In this document: piece by piece, positions 8,429 to 16,724 of the stretch
Numbering within the stretch: the stretch's first letter is position 1
Layout: every line of letters starts with the position of its first letter
Notes under the pieces: generated by a model
Told to the model about the DNA's origin: nothing
What the model saw: the letters and a program-made list of their open reading frames with translations, nothing else
Databases searched by the model: none
Position numbers and translations under genes: made by a program
Assembly: GCA_041662785.1 (NCBI GenBank)
Contig: JBAZRW010000005.1
Coordinates: forward strand, 42,377 to 106,376
Source of the DNA: Bdellovibrionales bacterium
GTDB lineage: Bacteria > Pseudomonadota > Alphaproteobacteria > UBA9219
DNA length: 64,000 nucleotides
Direction of reading: 5' to 3'

Positions 8429-9391
8429 ATGACCCAGACCAAAAAGAAAGTAGCCGTTTTGATGGGCGGCTGGTCCGCCGAGCGCGAAGTCTCGCTGATC
8501 AGTGGCGGCGCAGCGTGCAAAGCCCTGCAAGAGCTGGGGCATGAGGTTCTGGCCATCGATGTGCAACGCGATCCTCTGGGCCTTGTTCAAACGCTCACCT
8601 TGCAATCGACAGGCAAACCCGATGTCGTCTTTAACGCGCTTCATGGCCGCGTGGGCGAGGACGGCACGATCCAAGGCCTCCTTGAGTTTATCGGCATTCC
8701 CTATACGCATTCGGGCGTTTTGGCGTCTGCCGTCGCCATGGATAAGCCGATGATGAAAATTGTGGCCAGCCAAGCGGGCGTGCGCTGCCCGCAAGGCGTT
8801 GTCGTAACCCGCGAGAAAATCGTGCAGGACGGCTATCCCATGAAGCCTCCCTTTGTCATCAAACCCACCAACGAAGGCTCTAGCGTTGGCGTGCGTCTGG
8901 TGACGTCCGAAGAAGACTTGCAAAAGATAGAAGAAGACGGCTGGATCTATGGCGATACGGTTTTGATCGAGACCTTTATCGCAGGGCATGAGCTTACCGT
9001 CGCGGTTCTGGGGCATGGGCACGAGGCCAAGGCTTTAGCGGTGACCGAATTGCGACCCAAGGGCGGGCACGCCTTCTATGACTACACGGCCAAGTATTCA
9101 AGCGGCGAGACCGATCATCTTCTCCCTGCCCCTTTACCCCAAGAGGTCTATGACGAAGCTATGCGACTGGCCGTTTTGGCCTATCGGGCGGCAGGCTGTC
9201 ACGGCGCGGCGCGTGCCGATTTCCGCTGGAACGATGCTCAAAAAGGGACGGAAGGCCTTTATTTCCTTGAAATCAACACTCAACCGGGCATGACGCCTCT
9301 TTCCCTTTTGCCAGAGCAGGCCCAATATGCTGGAATGTCGTTTAACGACCTGATTCAATGGATGCTGGACCACCCCACATGCCCCGCCTAG
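8429..9391 (+). CDS. ddl: D-alanine--D-alanine ligase
   Basis: ATP-grasp enzyme that makes the D-Ala-D-Ala dipeptide used by MurF. The sequence shows MGGWSAEREVSLISG, NALHGRVGEDGTIQG, GIPYTHSGVLASA, FVIKPTNEGSSVGV (ATP-binding loop), FIAGHELTVAVL, ADFRWN and FLEINTQPGMTPLSLLPEQA (metal and ATP site). The 320-residue length is normal. The start follows AAAGGATTACGTCC. The 3' end overlaps ftsQ by 13 bp. DdlB-type position in the dcw cluster. Confidence 0.97.
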   Translation: MTQTKKKVAVLMGGWSAEREVSLISGGAACKALQELGHEVLAIDVQRDPLGLVQTLTLQSTGKPDVVFNALHGRVGEDGTIQGLLEFIGIPYTHSGVLASAVAMDKPMMKIVASQAGVRCPQGVVVTREKIVQDGYPMKPPFVIKPTNEGSSVGVRLVTSEEDLQKIEEDGWIYGDTVLIETFIAGHELTVAVLGHGHEAKALAVTELRPKGGHAFYDYTAKYSSGETDHLLPAPLPQEVYDEAMRLAVLAYRAAGCHGAARADFRWNDAQKGTEGLYFLEINTQPGMTPLSLLPEQAQYAGMSFNDLIQWMLDHPTCPA

Positions 9392-10242
9392 TTAAAAAAC
9401 CGCTGCGCGGCAGCGTTCGTCAAAATACCCAAAGCCGCCGCATGGTGGAAGAGGACTCGCCGCGTCTGGGCTTTGGCGCGCGCCTCGCCATTATGGTTCT
9501 TATCGCGCTGGCCATCCTCAGCTTCGCCTCTTGGTCTTGGCACAACCGCTGGCCACACCGCCTTCTGGCCAGCTTTGAAGCCACAGTTCTGAACGCCACA
9601 AAAAGCGTCGGCTTTGCCGTAAGCGACGTAACGGTCGAAGGCCGTCACTATACGGATCGTGCCGCCCTTTTCGCAGCGCTGGGCATCGCGGCGGGAAGCC
9701 CCATTTTCACCTTTGCCCCCCAAGAGGCTCACGACAAAATCATGGCGCTCCCATGGACGCGCAGCGTTTCCATTATCCGCAGCCTACCCAATAAAATCAT
9801 TATTCGCCTTACCGAACGTCAGCCCATCGCGCGGTGGCAACACGATGAAAAGACCATCGTCATCGATCAAGATGGCCAAGAGCTATCCGCTGCCAAGCCC
9901 GAAGAATTCACCAACCTACCGTTGGTCGTCGGCAATGCGGCGCCCGAACAAACGCAAGCCCTTCTCACCTTGCTTCTTGATTATCCGCCTGTCGCCCGTT
10001 CGCTAAAGGCCGCCGTGCGCGTTGGGCAAAGGCGCTGGAACTTTTTCCTTAATCCCAACATTCTGATACGTCTGCCGGAGATTAACGTCGATGAAGCGCT
10101 GGTCAAGCTGACAACCTTGATCCAAGAACAAAATGTTCTTAATCGCGCCATCGCCTCAATTGATCTTCGCTTTCCTGATCGCACCGTGATTGAATCAGGA
10201 GCGCAACCCACGACGCCGCAATATAGAGAGACAAGCGAATGA
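9379..10242 (+). CDS. ftsQ: Cell division protein FtsQ
   Basis: Bitopic inner-membrane protein linking early and late divisome components. A basic cytoplasmic N-terminus is followed by a single membrane segment (ARLAIMVLIALAILSFASW), then a POTRA domain (VSDVTVEGRHYTDRAALFAAL) and the FtsQ beta domain with LTERQPIARW and IDLRFPDRTV. ATG 9379 (MPRLVKKP) is preferred over 9358, which would extend the overlap with ddl to 34 nt. The stop overlaps the ftsA start by 4 nt. Confidence 0.93.
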   Translation: MPRLVKKPLRGSVRQNTQSRRMVEEDSPRLGFGARLAIMVLIALAILSFASWSWHNRWPHRLLASFEATVLNATKSVGFAVSDVTVEGRHYTDRAALFAALGIAAGSPIFTFAPQEAHDKIMALPWTRSVSIIRSLPNKIIIRLTERQPIARWQHDEKTIVIDQDGQELSAAKPEEFTNLPLVVGNAAPEQTQALLTLLLDYPPVARSLKAAVRVGQRRWNFFLNPNILIRLPEINVDEALVKLTTLIQEQNVLNRAIASIDLRFPDRTVIESGAQPTTPQYRETSE

Positions 10243-11567
10243 ACCGCATCACCCAATGGCTTTTTGACAAACCAAATGCAACGCAGGGCGATGTTTTTGC
10301 CGCGCTGGATATCGGCACAAGCAAGGTCGCTTGCTTTATCGCCCATCTGGATGACATGGGCCAGCCGCACGTCATAGGCATTGGCCATCAATTGTCCGAA
10401 GGCATTCGCGCCGGTCTTGTCGCCGACATGGACGCGGTGCGCCGCGCTGTGTCCGCCGCCGTTGCGACAGCCGAACAAATGGCTGGCGAGAACATTGAGC
10501 GCGTGATCGTCAACGTCGCCGCGCCACAGCTCCTTTCTCAAACCGCTGCGGTTGCGCTTCCACTTGGTGGGCGTGAGATTACGGGCGCGGATATGGATCG
10601 CCTTGTGGCCCAAGCCCAAACCATGGCCGCCGAAGATAGCGACGGCCACGCGATGGAGCTTCTCCACACCCTGCCCGTTCATTACGCATTGGATGGCGGC
10701 CATGGGATCAGGGAACCCATCGGCATGATTGGCAATATGCTGCAAGCCGATTATCATTTGATCTCGGCTGCCTTTGGCCCCGTACGCACGCTGGAAACCG
10801 CCATTGCACGCTGTCATCTGGAGGTTGAGCGGCTTGTCGCCTCACCTTTGGCCAGCGGCCTATCCTGCCTTGTCGAAGATGAAATGGATTTGGGCTGCAC
10901 GCTGATCGATATCGGCGCGGGCACGACCAGTATCGGCATCTTTTTCGACGGCCATATGATCTTTTCCGATGGGCTGCCCATCGGCGGCCTTCATATCTCA
11001 AACGATATAGCACGCGGCCTGACCACCACCTTTTCCTATGCCGAGCGGATAAAAACGCTTTATGGCAACGCCACGCTTTCCCCTGCGGATGAGCGCGATA
11101 TCATCAACGTGCCCCAAGTCGGTGAGGAAGCGCCAGAGTTCGCCAACCATCTGCCCAAATCTCATTTGATCCGCATCATCGGCCCGCGCCTTGAAGAGAT
11201 TTTTGAAATGATCCGCGCACGCCTTATCAAAAGCGGCGTGTCAGAGATGGCCGGCAGGCGCGTCGTGCTGACAGGCGGCACTAGCCAGCTTCCGGGCATT
11301 CGCGATCTGGCCAGCCGCATTTTGGATAAACAGGTTCGTCTTGGCCGTCCGCTTCGGATCACACGGCCTTATCAGGGACAGCGCAGCACGTCCCCAACCT
11401 TGACAGGCCTTGCCGAAGCGACATCCGGCCCCGCCTTTGCGACGACGGCAGGCCTTCTTATTTCGGCGCTTCAACCCGACGGCCTTGACCCGCAATCAGG
11501 CTTTGATCTTGGCAATAGCGGCGGATTGATCAACCGCTTTGGCCAATGGATGAAACAGGGTCTTTAG
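10239..11567 (+). CDS. ftsA: Cell division protein FtsA
   Basis: Actin-like ATPase that tethers FtsZ to the membrane. The 442-residue protein has the phosphate-1 loop AALDIGTSKVACFIA, the SHS2/1C insert, LIDIGAGTTSIGIF (phosphate 2), VLTGGTSQLPGI (adenosine motif) and a C-terminal amphipathic helix GGLINRFGQWMKQGL that matches the membrane-targeting sequence. ftsZ normally follows directly. Here the next feature is a palindromic repeat and then a gene on the opposite strand, so the dcw cluster ends here. Confidence 0.96.
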   Translation: MNRITQWLFDKPNATQGDVFAALDIGTSKVACFIAHLDDMGQPHVIGIGHQLSEGIRAGLVADMDAVRRAVSAAVATAEQMAGENIERVIVNVAAPQLLSQTAAVALPLGGREITGADMDRLVAQAQTMAAEDSDGHAMELLHTLPVHYALDGGHGIREPIGMIGNMLQADYHLISAAFGPVRTLETAIARCHLEVERLVASPLASGLSCLVEDEMDLGCTLIDIGAGTTSIGIFFDGHMIFSDGLPIGGLHISNDIARGLTTTFSYAERIKTLYGNATLSPADERDIINVPQVGEEAPEFANHLPKSHLIRIIGPRLEEIFEMIRARLIKSGVSEMAGRRVVLTGGTSQLPGIRDLASRILDKQVRLGRPLRITRPYQGQRSTSPTLTGLAEATSGPAFATTAGLLISALQPDGLDPQSGFDLGNSGGLINRFGQWMKQGL

Positions 11568-11625
11568 CACTGCACGATTCATCTGTAGCGAAAGCTGATG
11601 AGTTGGAACCAATCGTACCCATATT

Positions 11626-11700
11626 CCGTCACTCCCGCGCAAGCGGGAGTCCCGTTTTCTTTTTAAAACAAACGGGATGCCCGCTTTCGCGGGCATGACG
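11626..11700. repeat. Palindromic repeat pair after ftsA
   Basis: Two inverted units face each other: CGTCACTCCCGCGCAAGCGG then GAGTCCCGTTTT, and AAACGGGATGCCCGC then TTTCGCGGGCATGACG. Together they can fold into one long stem-loop. It lies between the convergent ends of ftsA and the acyltransferase gene, so it may act as a bidirectional transcription barrier. It belongs to the GTCAT family seen at more than ten intergenic sites in this window. Confidence 0.85.
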
Positions 11701-11736
11701 CCATTTGTTAATAGTGTTTGCCTAGCCTATTTTACT

Positions 11737-12744
11737 TTAAATCGTGCGCCTTAGATACGGCACGCGGCTGATGATCCACACCAGCGCCGCCGTGACAACA
11801 AGCGTGGCGAGGCTAAACGCCGGAATATAGATGTACGGCGAGAACATCCCCCAAAAGCCCTGCATGTCATGCAAATAAGCCAGTGGGATCATGTGCAGCA
11901 GATAGATGCCAAAGGTCAGCTTGGCCACAGCGGGCGTTAGCTTCGCGCCCAGCAACGGAAAATCCATCCGCCGCAGCAAGAACATCAAGCTGAGCGAGAG
12001 GAAAATGTTCGTCACGCTAAGGTTCTTGAAGAAGTACGCGGCCTCACCATGCTGCGTTGTCATATTGACAATATATAACGCCACCGGAGTCACAACAGCC
12101 ATCCCCACGGTCGCCAGCGCCAGCTTGCGCGTCGAGATCGGCAGGTCATGATAACGCACCAGATACCCCGTCAGGTAATAGGGCACATAGGTCAAAAACC
12201 ACGTCAAAAACAGGTTGGATTCGCCGACATACCATGCCTCATACATCGTTTGAACGGCATCGATGGCAAAGGCCACGCCGATGAAGAAAACAAGCTCTCT
12301 GGTTGTCAACTTGGCGATGATGGCGCGGAACACGGGCGTGAAAAGGTAGAGGCCCAGCAGCATGTACATAAACCACATATGATAATAAGGCTTGCCCGAC
12401 GCCAGTTTCTCCACAACATAGGAAAACGTGAACGGCTCTTGCACGTTTTCGCGGAAGTAACCCCACACAATATAAAGCACCGACCAGAACAGGATGGGGA
12501 TGAGCACGCGGCTCATGCGCTTTTTATAAAAATCGCCAAGGCTTTCGTTGTCATGCGGCGCAAGGAGCAACGCGCCGCTGACCATCACAAAGACAGGCAC
12601 GCACCAGCGCACCAAAACATCAAAACTGCTGCCATACAGCCAAAGGAAAGAGCCGGGCTCGCTGTGCCACGGCACGCCCACGGACACATGCACAAAAATG
12701 ACGGCAAAGATCGCCAGAATCCGCGCGTTGTCGAGCCACGTCAT
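11737..12744 (-). CDS. Acyltransferase family 3 membrane protein (WecH/OatA-like)
   Basis: Polytopic inner-membrane O-acyltransferase of the PF01757 type, a family that acetylates or acylates surface sugars. The start MTWLDNARILAIFAVIFVHVS holds the family's early LDxxRxxA-like and HVS motif, followed by about ten hydrophobic segments and WFMYMLLGLYLFTPVF. The 335-residue length is typical. The start is supported by GAGGAG about 7 nt upstream. It stands alone between ftsA and the Fic gene. The acceptor is unknown. Lipopolysaccharide, capsule or peptidoglycan are all possible. Confidence 0.8.
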   Translation of the reverse strand: MTWLDNARILAIFAVIFVHVSVGVPWHSEPGSFLWLYGSSFDVLVRWCVPVFVMVSGALLLAPHDNESLGDFYKKRMSRVLIPILFWSVLYIVWGYFRENVQEPFTFSYVVEKLASGKPYYHMWFMYMLLGLYLFTPVFRAIIAKLTTRELVFFIGVAFAIDAVQTMYEAWYVGESNLFLTWFLTYVPYYLTGYLVRYHDLPISTRKLALATVGMAVVTPVALYIVNMTTQHGEAAYFFKNLSVTNIFLSLSLMFLLRRMDFPLLGAKLTPAVAKLTFGIYLLHMIPLAYLHDMQGFWGMFSPYIYIPAFSLATLVVTAALVWIISRVPYLRRTI

Positions 12745-12830
12745 GATGCTTCTCCTCTGCCAGAAAAAGATAAACCAGCAGCAGTATCCATGACGATTTA
12801 TAAGGAAATGGTTAAAATACCTGCGTAGAG

Positions 12831-13988
12831 ATGCATGTGCCTATTGGCTTAGTGAAGGAAAAAGTGGTACTTTATCCACCTAACATAGAAACCATTACAA
12901 GGTATCGCATGCCCTACGTTCCCAAAGGTCTTCCCCCAAGCATTAGTTTTGAGACCATTGCCATCCTAAAAAAGCTTGGGGATGCGAGAGATGCTTTGGC
13001 AGAACTACGCGGGGTTTGTGTTAGCATTCCCAACCAAGACATTTTAATCAGCACTCTTTCACTACAAGAGGCAAAAGAAAGCTCTGCTATCGAAAATATC
13101 ATAACCACCCACGATGCTCTTTATCGCAGCGATAATATTGCTAAAGAATTTGCCAATTCAGCATCAAAGGAAGTCTACAGCTATGTCGATGCGTTACGCA
13201 GCGGATTCTCCATGGTTAAAAAGGCTCACCTTTTGACAAATAACCACATTTTAGAAATTCAAAAAACTCTAGAACAAAACGGAGCGGGATTTCGAAAAAT
13301 ACCTGGAACGGCGCTCAAAAATGATCAAACGGGCGAGATCGTTTATGAACCACCTCAAGACGGCCAACAAGTTCTCTCTTTGATGGCAGACCTTGAACGA
13401 TTCATTAATGATGAAAGCGTTTGTGATTGGCATCCCTTGATAAAAATGTGCATAATTCACCATCAGTTTGAAAGCATCCATCCATTTTACGATGGCAACG
13501 GCCGCACGGGACGCATTATCAACATCCTCTATCTCGTCAAGCAGGAGCTGCTTAACTCGCCCGTTCTTTATCTATCTCGCTACATCAACCGCAGCAAAAA
13601 TGAATATTATCGTTTACTGCAAGCTGTCCGCGACGATGGGGCATGGCAAGATTGGGTTCTGTACATCCTCATGGGAATCGAAAAAACAGCCAAACAAACA
13701 ACACAATTGATCGAAAACATACGCGACCTGATGCTATCCTATAAACACAAAATCCGCTCCGAACAGCCAAGAATGTATTCTCAAGATTTGATCAATGTCT
13801 TGTTTAGCCATCCCTATAGTAAGATTGAGTTTCTGATCCGTGATCTGGAAATCAGCCGCCTCACGGCAACTCGCTATTTGGACATATTGGTCACTATGGG
13901 CCTTCTAAGTAAGCACAAAATCGGACGAAGCAATTATTATATCAACGTCCAACTCTTTGATTTACTTAAGAATGGTCCTGAAGCATAA
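12831..13988 (+). CDS. Fic/DOC family protein, class II, with winged helix
   Basis: Probable AMP-transferase (or related nucleotidyl transfer enzyme) acting on protein hydroxyls. The Fic core HPFYDGNGRTGRI (near residue 217) has the catalytic histidine and the complete phosphate-binding loop. An inhibitory-helix motif SSAIEN near residue 84 fits (S/T)xxxE(G/N), placed N-terminal as in class II Fic proteins. The last 70 residues form a winged helix (ISRLTATRYLDILVTMGLL). ATG 12909, preceded by CAAGG, is an alternative start 26 residues in. The gene is clearly AT-richer than the neighbouring core genes, suggesting transfer. With T4BSS genes nearby an effector role is conceivable, but the self-inhibited wHTH form is also common as a housekeeping or toxin-like protein. 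Confidence 0.88.
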   Translation: MHVPIGLVKEKVVLYPPNIETITRYRMPYVPKGLPPSISFETIAILKKLGDARDALAELRGVCVSIPNQDILISTLSLQEAKESSAIENIITTHDALYRSDNIAKEFANSASKEVYSYVDALRSGFSMVKKAHLLTNNHILEIQKTLEQNGAGFRKIPGTALKNDQTGEIVYEPPQDGQQVLSLMADLERFINDESVCDWHPLIKMCIIHHQFESIHPFYDGNGRTGRIINILYLVKQELLNSPVLYLSRYINRSKNEYYRLLQAVRDDGAWQDWVLYILMGIEKTAKQTTQLIENIRDLMLSYKHKIRSEQPRMYSQDLINVLFSHPYSKIEFLIRDLEISRLTATRYLDILVTMGLLSKHKIGRSNYYINVQLFDLLKNGPEA

Positions 13989-14009
13989 ACCGTTTATACA
14001 CGTCCTCAG

Positions 14010-14045
14010 AACATGTATAGAAAACAGCCTTTTTCTATACATGTT
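14010..14045. terminator. Perfect 15-bp inverted repeat downstream of fic
   Basis: AACATGTATAGAAAA and its exact complement TTTTCTATACATGTT flank the 6-nt loop CAGCCT. Partial copies of the arm (TGTATAGAGATA near 14056, CCTATAGAAAAG near 14078) follow. It lies between the convergent fic and recJ genes, so a bidirectional terminator is the simplest reading. The repeated TGTATAGAAA unit could instead be a protein-binding or recombination site. Confidence 0.5.
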
Positions 14046-14117
14046 ACCCTTGATGTGTATAGAGATATTCCCTTTCCTATAGAAAAGCCGTTTCATACCA
14101 CTCCTTGGTTGACTTGG

Positions 14118-15887
14118 TTACCCACCCTTTGCGGCATCGTCGATAAGGAGCTGGACTGTCTCGCGGCCCTGCCATACGTTGCGGCGGACATGCCCCGCCA
14201 GATGAACACTATGCCCAACATGCGCCAGAAGCGACGCGCCAAGGTCGCTTTCCATTGCGCGAAAGGCGATGGCGGAAAGCGATGCCCCGCCTTGGCTGGC
14301 GATCACCTTGACGTGTTTTTCGCCCACGATATCGGCGCGAATTATTTTGCAATCCGCCAGAGCAAAGCGCGGCTCGGCATTGCCAGTGCCAAAGGGCGAG
14401 AGGGCCGACAGCCTATCAATAAACGCGCTATCCAAAGCGCCCGCCGAGGCGAGGCCATCCAGCGTCAGGGTCGGAACGAACGGCTCGGCCTCTAGCTGCT
14501 TTCCAATACGCTCGACCAAAAACGCATGAAGCGCGTCGATTTTATCCTTGGCGACTGTCAGGCCCGCCGCCATCTTATGCCCGCCGCCATTGATCAACAG
14601 GCCCGCCTGCCGCGCCGCGATAACCGCCGCGCCCAGATCGACGTTGCCGACGCTACGCCCCGATCCTTTGCCAATCGCTTGATCGATGCCGATGACAATC
14701 GCGGGGCGATGGAATTTGTCTTTAAGCCGTGAGGCCACAATGCCGATCACGCCTGCGTGCCAGTTTTCCGACGCCACAAACGTAAGCGGCGCGTCCTCGT
14801 CAAAAATCATCATCTCCGCCTGCGCCAGCACGTCGGCTTCGATGGCGCGGCGCTCACCGTTCAGCTGGTTCAGATACTCGGCTATGCCGATGGCCTCGGC
14901 CTCATCCTCCATCGCCAGAAGCTTCGCGCCCGTGTCGGACTTGCCAACGCGCCCGCCCGCGTTCAGGCGCGGCCCCAACAGAAAGCCCGCCGTATAGGCA
15001 TCAAATGGCGGCGTGGCGGCGCTAACCCGCGCCAGCGCGGCGATCCCTACATTGCCCCGCGCTTCCATCACCTTCAGCCCTTGCGTGACAAAGGCGCGGT
15101 TAAGGCCCGTCAGCTTTACGACATCGCACACGGTTCCCAAGGCGACGAGATCCAGCCATTGTTTCAAGTCAGGCTCTGGCCGCGCATCGCTATAAAAACG
15201 CGCCTCACGCAAGGCGCGGTTGACCGCCACGACAAACAGATACGTCACGCCCACGGCGGCCAACGTCCCCAACGTGTCCATCATCTCATCATCAAGGCGA
15301 TTGGGATTCACGATGGCGACAGCGGGCGGCAGCGAAGGCTCTGCCGCATGATGATCGATCACGATCACGTCAAGCCCCGCCTCACGCGCAGCAGCCAGCG
15401 GCGCGTGCGCCGTCGTGCCGCAATCCACGCATATCGCGAGCGTAATACCCTGCCCCGCCAGCTTTTTCATGGCGGCCTCATTGGGGCCATAGCCTTCGGT
15501 CAGGCGGTCGGGAATGTAGAGGTCAAGCTTATGCCCCAGCGCCCGCACAAAACGGACCAGCAGCGCCGAGGACGTCGCGCCGTCCACGTCATAATCACCA
15601 AACACCGCCATGTGCTCATTATTCTCTAGCGCCAGAACAAAGCGCGAGACGGCCTTATCCATATCTTGAAGACGCGAAGGGTCGGGCATGGAATCCCGCA
15701 AGCGTGGCGCAAGAAATGACTCCGCTGTTTCAACCGTCAGGCCGCGCGCGCTAAGACTCCGCGCCAGAATGTCAGGCAAACTGTAACGCTGCGCGATGGC
15801 CAGCGTCTGCCGCTCATCATAGGCACGCGCCACCCACCGCCGTCCGGAAAAAGAAGCCTCAATGCCAAGGAAGGAGGAATGGGTCAT
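14118..15887 (-). CDS. recJ: Single-stranded-DNA-specific exonuclease RecJ
   Basis: 5'-3' ssDNA exonuclease of the DHH phosphoesterase superfamily, used in RecF-pathway recombination and mismatch repair. Catalytic motifs are visible: FGDYDVDGATSSALLV, CVDCGTTAHAP, VIDHHAAEPSLP (DHH) and GPRLNAGGRVGKSDTG, then the DHHA1 domain with LLINGGGHKMAAGLTV and a C-terminal OB-like domain. The 589-residue length is normal. It is the third member of the hom-glpX-recJ order known from alphaproteobacteria, but an asparaginase-like gene and a palindromic repeat separate it from glpX. Confidence 0.95.
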   Translation of the reverse strand: MTHSSFLGIEASFSGRRWVARAYDERQTLAIAQRYSLPDILARSLSARGLTVETAESFLAPRLRDSMPDPSRLQDMDKAVSRFVLALENNEHMAVFGDYDVDGATSSALLVRFVRALGHKLDLYIPDRLTEGYGPNEAAMKKLAGQGITLAICVDCGTTAHAPLAAAREAGLDVIVIDHHAAEPSLPPAVAIVNPNRLDDEMMDTLGTLAAVGVTYLFVVAVNRALREARFYSDARPEPDLKQWLDLVALGTVCDVVKLTGLNRAFVTQGLKVMEARGNVGIAALARVSAATPPFDAYTAGFLLGPRLNAGGRVGKSDTGAKLLAMEDEAEAIGIAEYLNQLNGERRAIEADVLAQAEMMIFDEDAPLTFVASENWHAGVIGIVASRLKDKFHRPAIVIGIDQAIGKGSGRSVGNVDLGAAVIAARQAGLLINGGGHKMAAGLTVAKDKIDALHAFLVERIGKQLEAEPFVPTLTLDGLASAGALDSAFIDRLSALSPFGTGNAEPRFALADCKIIRADIVGEKHVKVIASQGGASLSAIAFRAMESDLGASLLAHVGHSVHLAGHVRRNVWQGRETVQLLIDDAAKGG

Positions 15888-15940
15888 GCTCTGCTAAAGG
15901 TTAGAGGTTCGAAAGGTTAGTGGTTCATTTTCTCACAATC

Positions 15941-15966
15941 GTCATCCCGCCGAAGGGCGGGATGAC
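15941..15966. repeat. Single palindromic GTCAT hairpin unit
   Basis: GTCATCCCGCCGAAGGGCGG continuing to GATGAC, a near-perfect stem-loop. It lies between the start of recJ and the end of the asparaginase-like gene on the minus strand. It is the minimal, unpaired form of the GTCAT family and may terminate or process the upstream transcript. Confidence 0.8.
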
Positions 15967-16007
15967 GGTAAAAGGAAACGACAGGACATAACGTATTCCA
16001 CCACGCT

Positions 16008-16694
16008 CTACACAAATGGAATCGAAATACTTGGATAAACAACCAGTTTTTCTGAAGATTCTTTTGGGTGCAACTCCAATGCACGAATATGTTCAAGGGA
16101 CTGATACACTTTGCCATGATAAGCAGCAAAGACTTTACCTCCACCCGTTGTTTCTTGACCAAAGATATAATTCATCGTCGCAATCGCGGCCAAAACGTTT
16201 TGTGGAGCATCGCTTCCTAAAAAGCCAAGGGGCAAAGAACTGCCCGTCACGGCAATGATTTTTTTATCCAAGACGGGGGTTAAGCGATAAAGCGCCTCCG
16301 TAACCTTTGGAAGCAGATAAGTGCCTACGGTAACAAGAACGCGTTGATTATCAATGCAAGCCACAATATCGAGCAGTTGTTTAATATCATTTATGACAAG
16401 ATCGCGGCTATCTTTTGCAAAAGGATCAAAGGCCGAAAAGATATCGTCATTGATCCCCCATTTTTGAATCTCATTCATCACACGTATGGACGGCTTCGAT
16501 TGAGAAGGGATGATCGTTTCCAATGTTGGGGAGTAAGAAGACGAAATCGTCCCACCAATGCCGATTAGAGCAATAATGCTGGGGTTTGATATAAATCCTT
16601 CCTTCGCGAGCATAAAGAGTATCGCATCGCGCTCCTCACCTTGTGGGGGCTGATAGGTGACAATCAATTTTTCAATATCTTCGCTTTGAATCAT
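16008..16694 (-). CDS. Asparaginase-like N-domain protein, active site altered
   Basis: The 228 residues match the N-terminal domain of L-asparaginases: ALIGIGGTISS corresponds to the TGGTI motif, KDSRDLV to the substrate-binding DSS(D/N) region, and AVTGSSLPLGFLGSDAPQNVL to the region following the second motif. The essential HGTDTM motif reads TVGTYLLPK, so the catalytic Thr-Asp pair appears lost. The C-terminal domain of about 120 residues is missing. The gene is AT-rich and interrupts the glpX-recJ order. It could be a single-domain relative with another function or a decayed insertion. The frame is intact. Confidence 0.7.
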   Translation of the reverse strand: MIQSEDIEKLIVTYQPPQGEERDAILFMLAKEGFISNPSIIALIGIGGTISSSYSPTLETIIPSQSKPSIRVMNEIQKWGINDDIFSAFDPFAKDSRDLVINDIKQLLDIVACIDNQRVLVTVGTYLLPKVTEALYRLTPVLDKKIIAVTGSSLPLGFLGSDAPQNVLAAIATMNYIFGQETTGGGKVFAAYHGKVYQSLEHIRALELHPKESSEKLVVYPSISIPFV

Positions 16695-16724
16695 GTAAAA
16701 CCCCTTCGCTCTCTTATTTATCCA

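Noticed and set aside
8305..8544. Open frame between murB and ddl
   Set aside because: Starts in a palindromic repeat and continues out of frame into ddl.
12148..12828. Plus-strand open frame (226 codons) opposite the acyltransferase
   Set aside because: His/Lys-rich antisense translation; the minus-strand gene has clear membrane segments.
14757..15629. Long plus-strand open frame (290 codons) opposite recJ
   Set aside because: Antisense shadow of recJ. Arg/His-rich translation with no domain; high-GC genes give long antisense frames.
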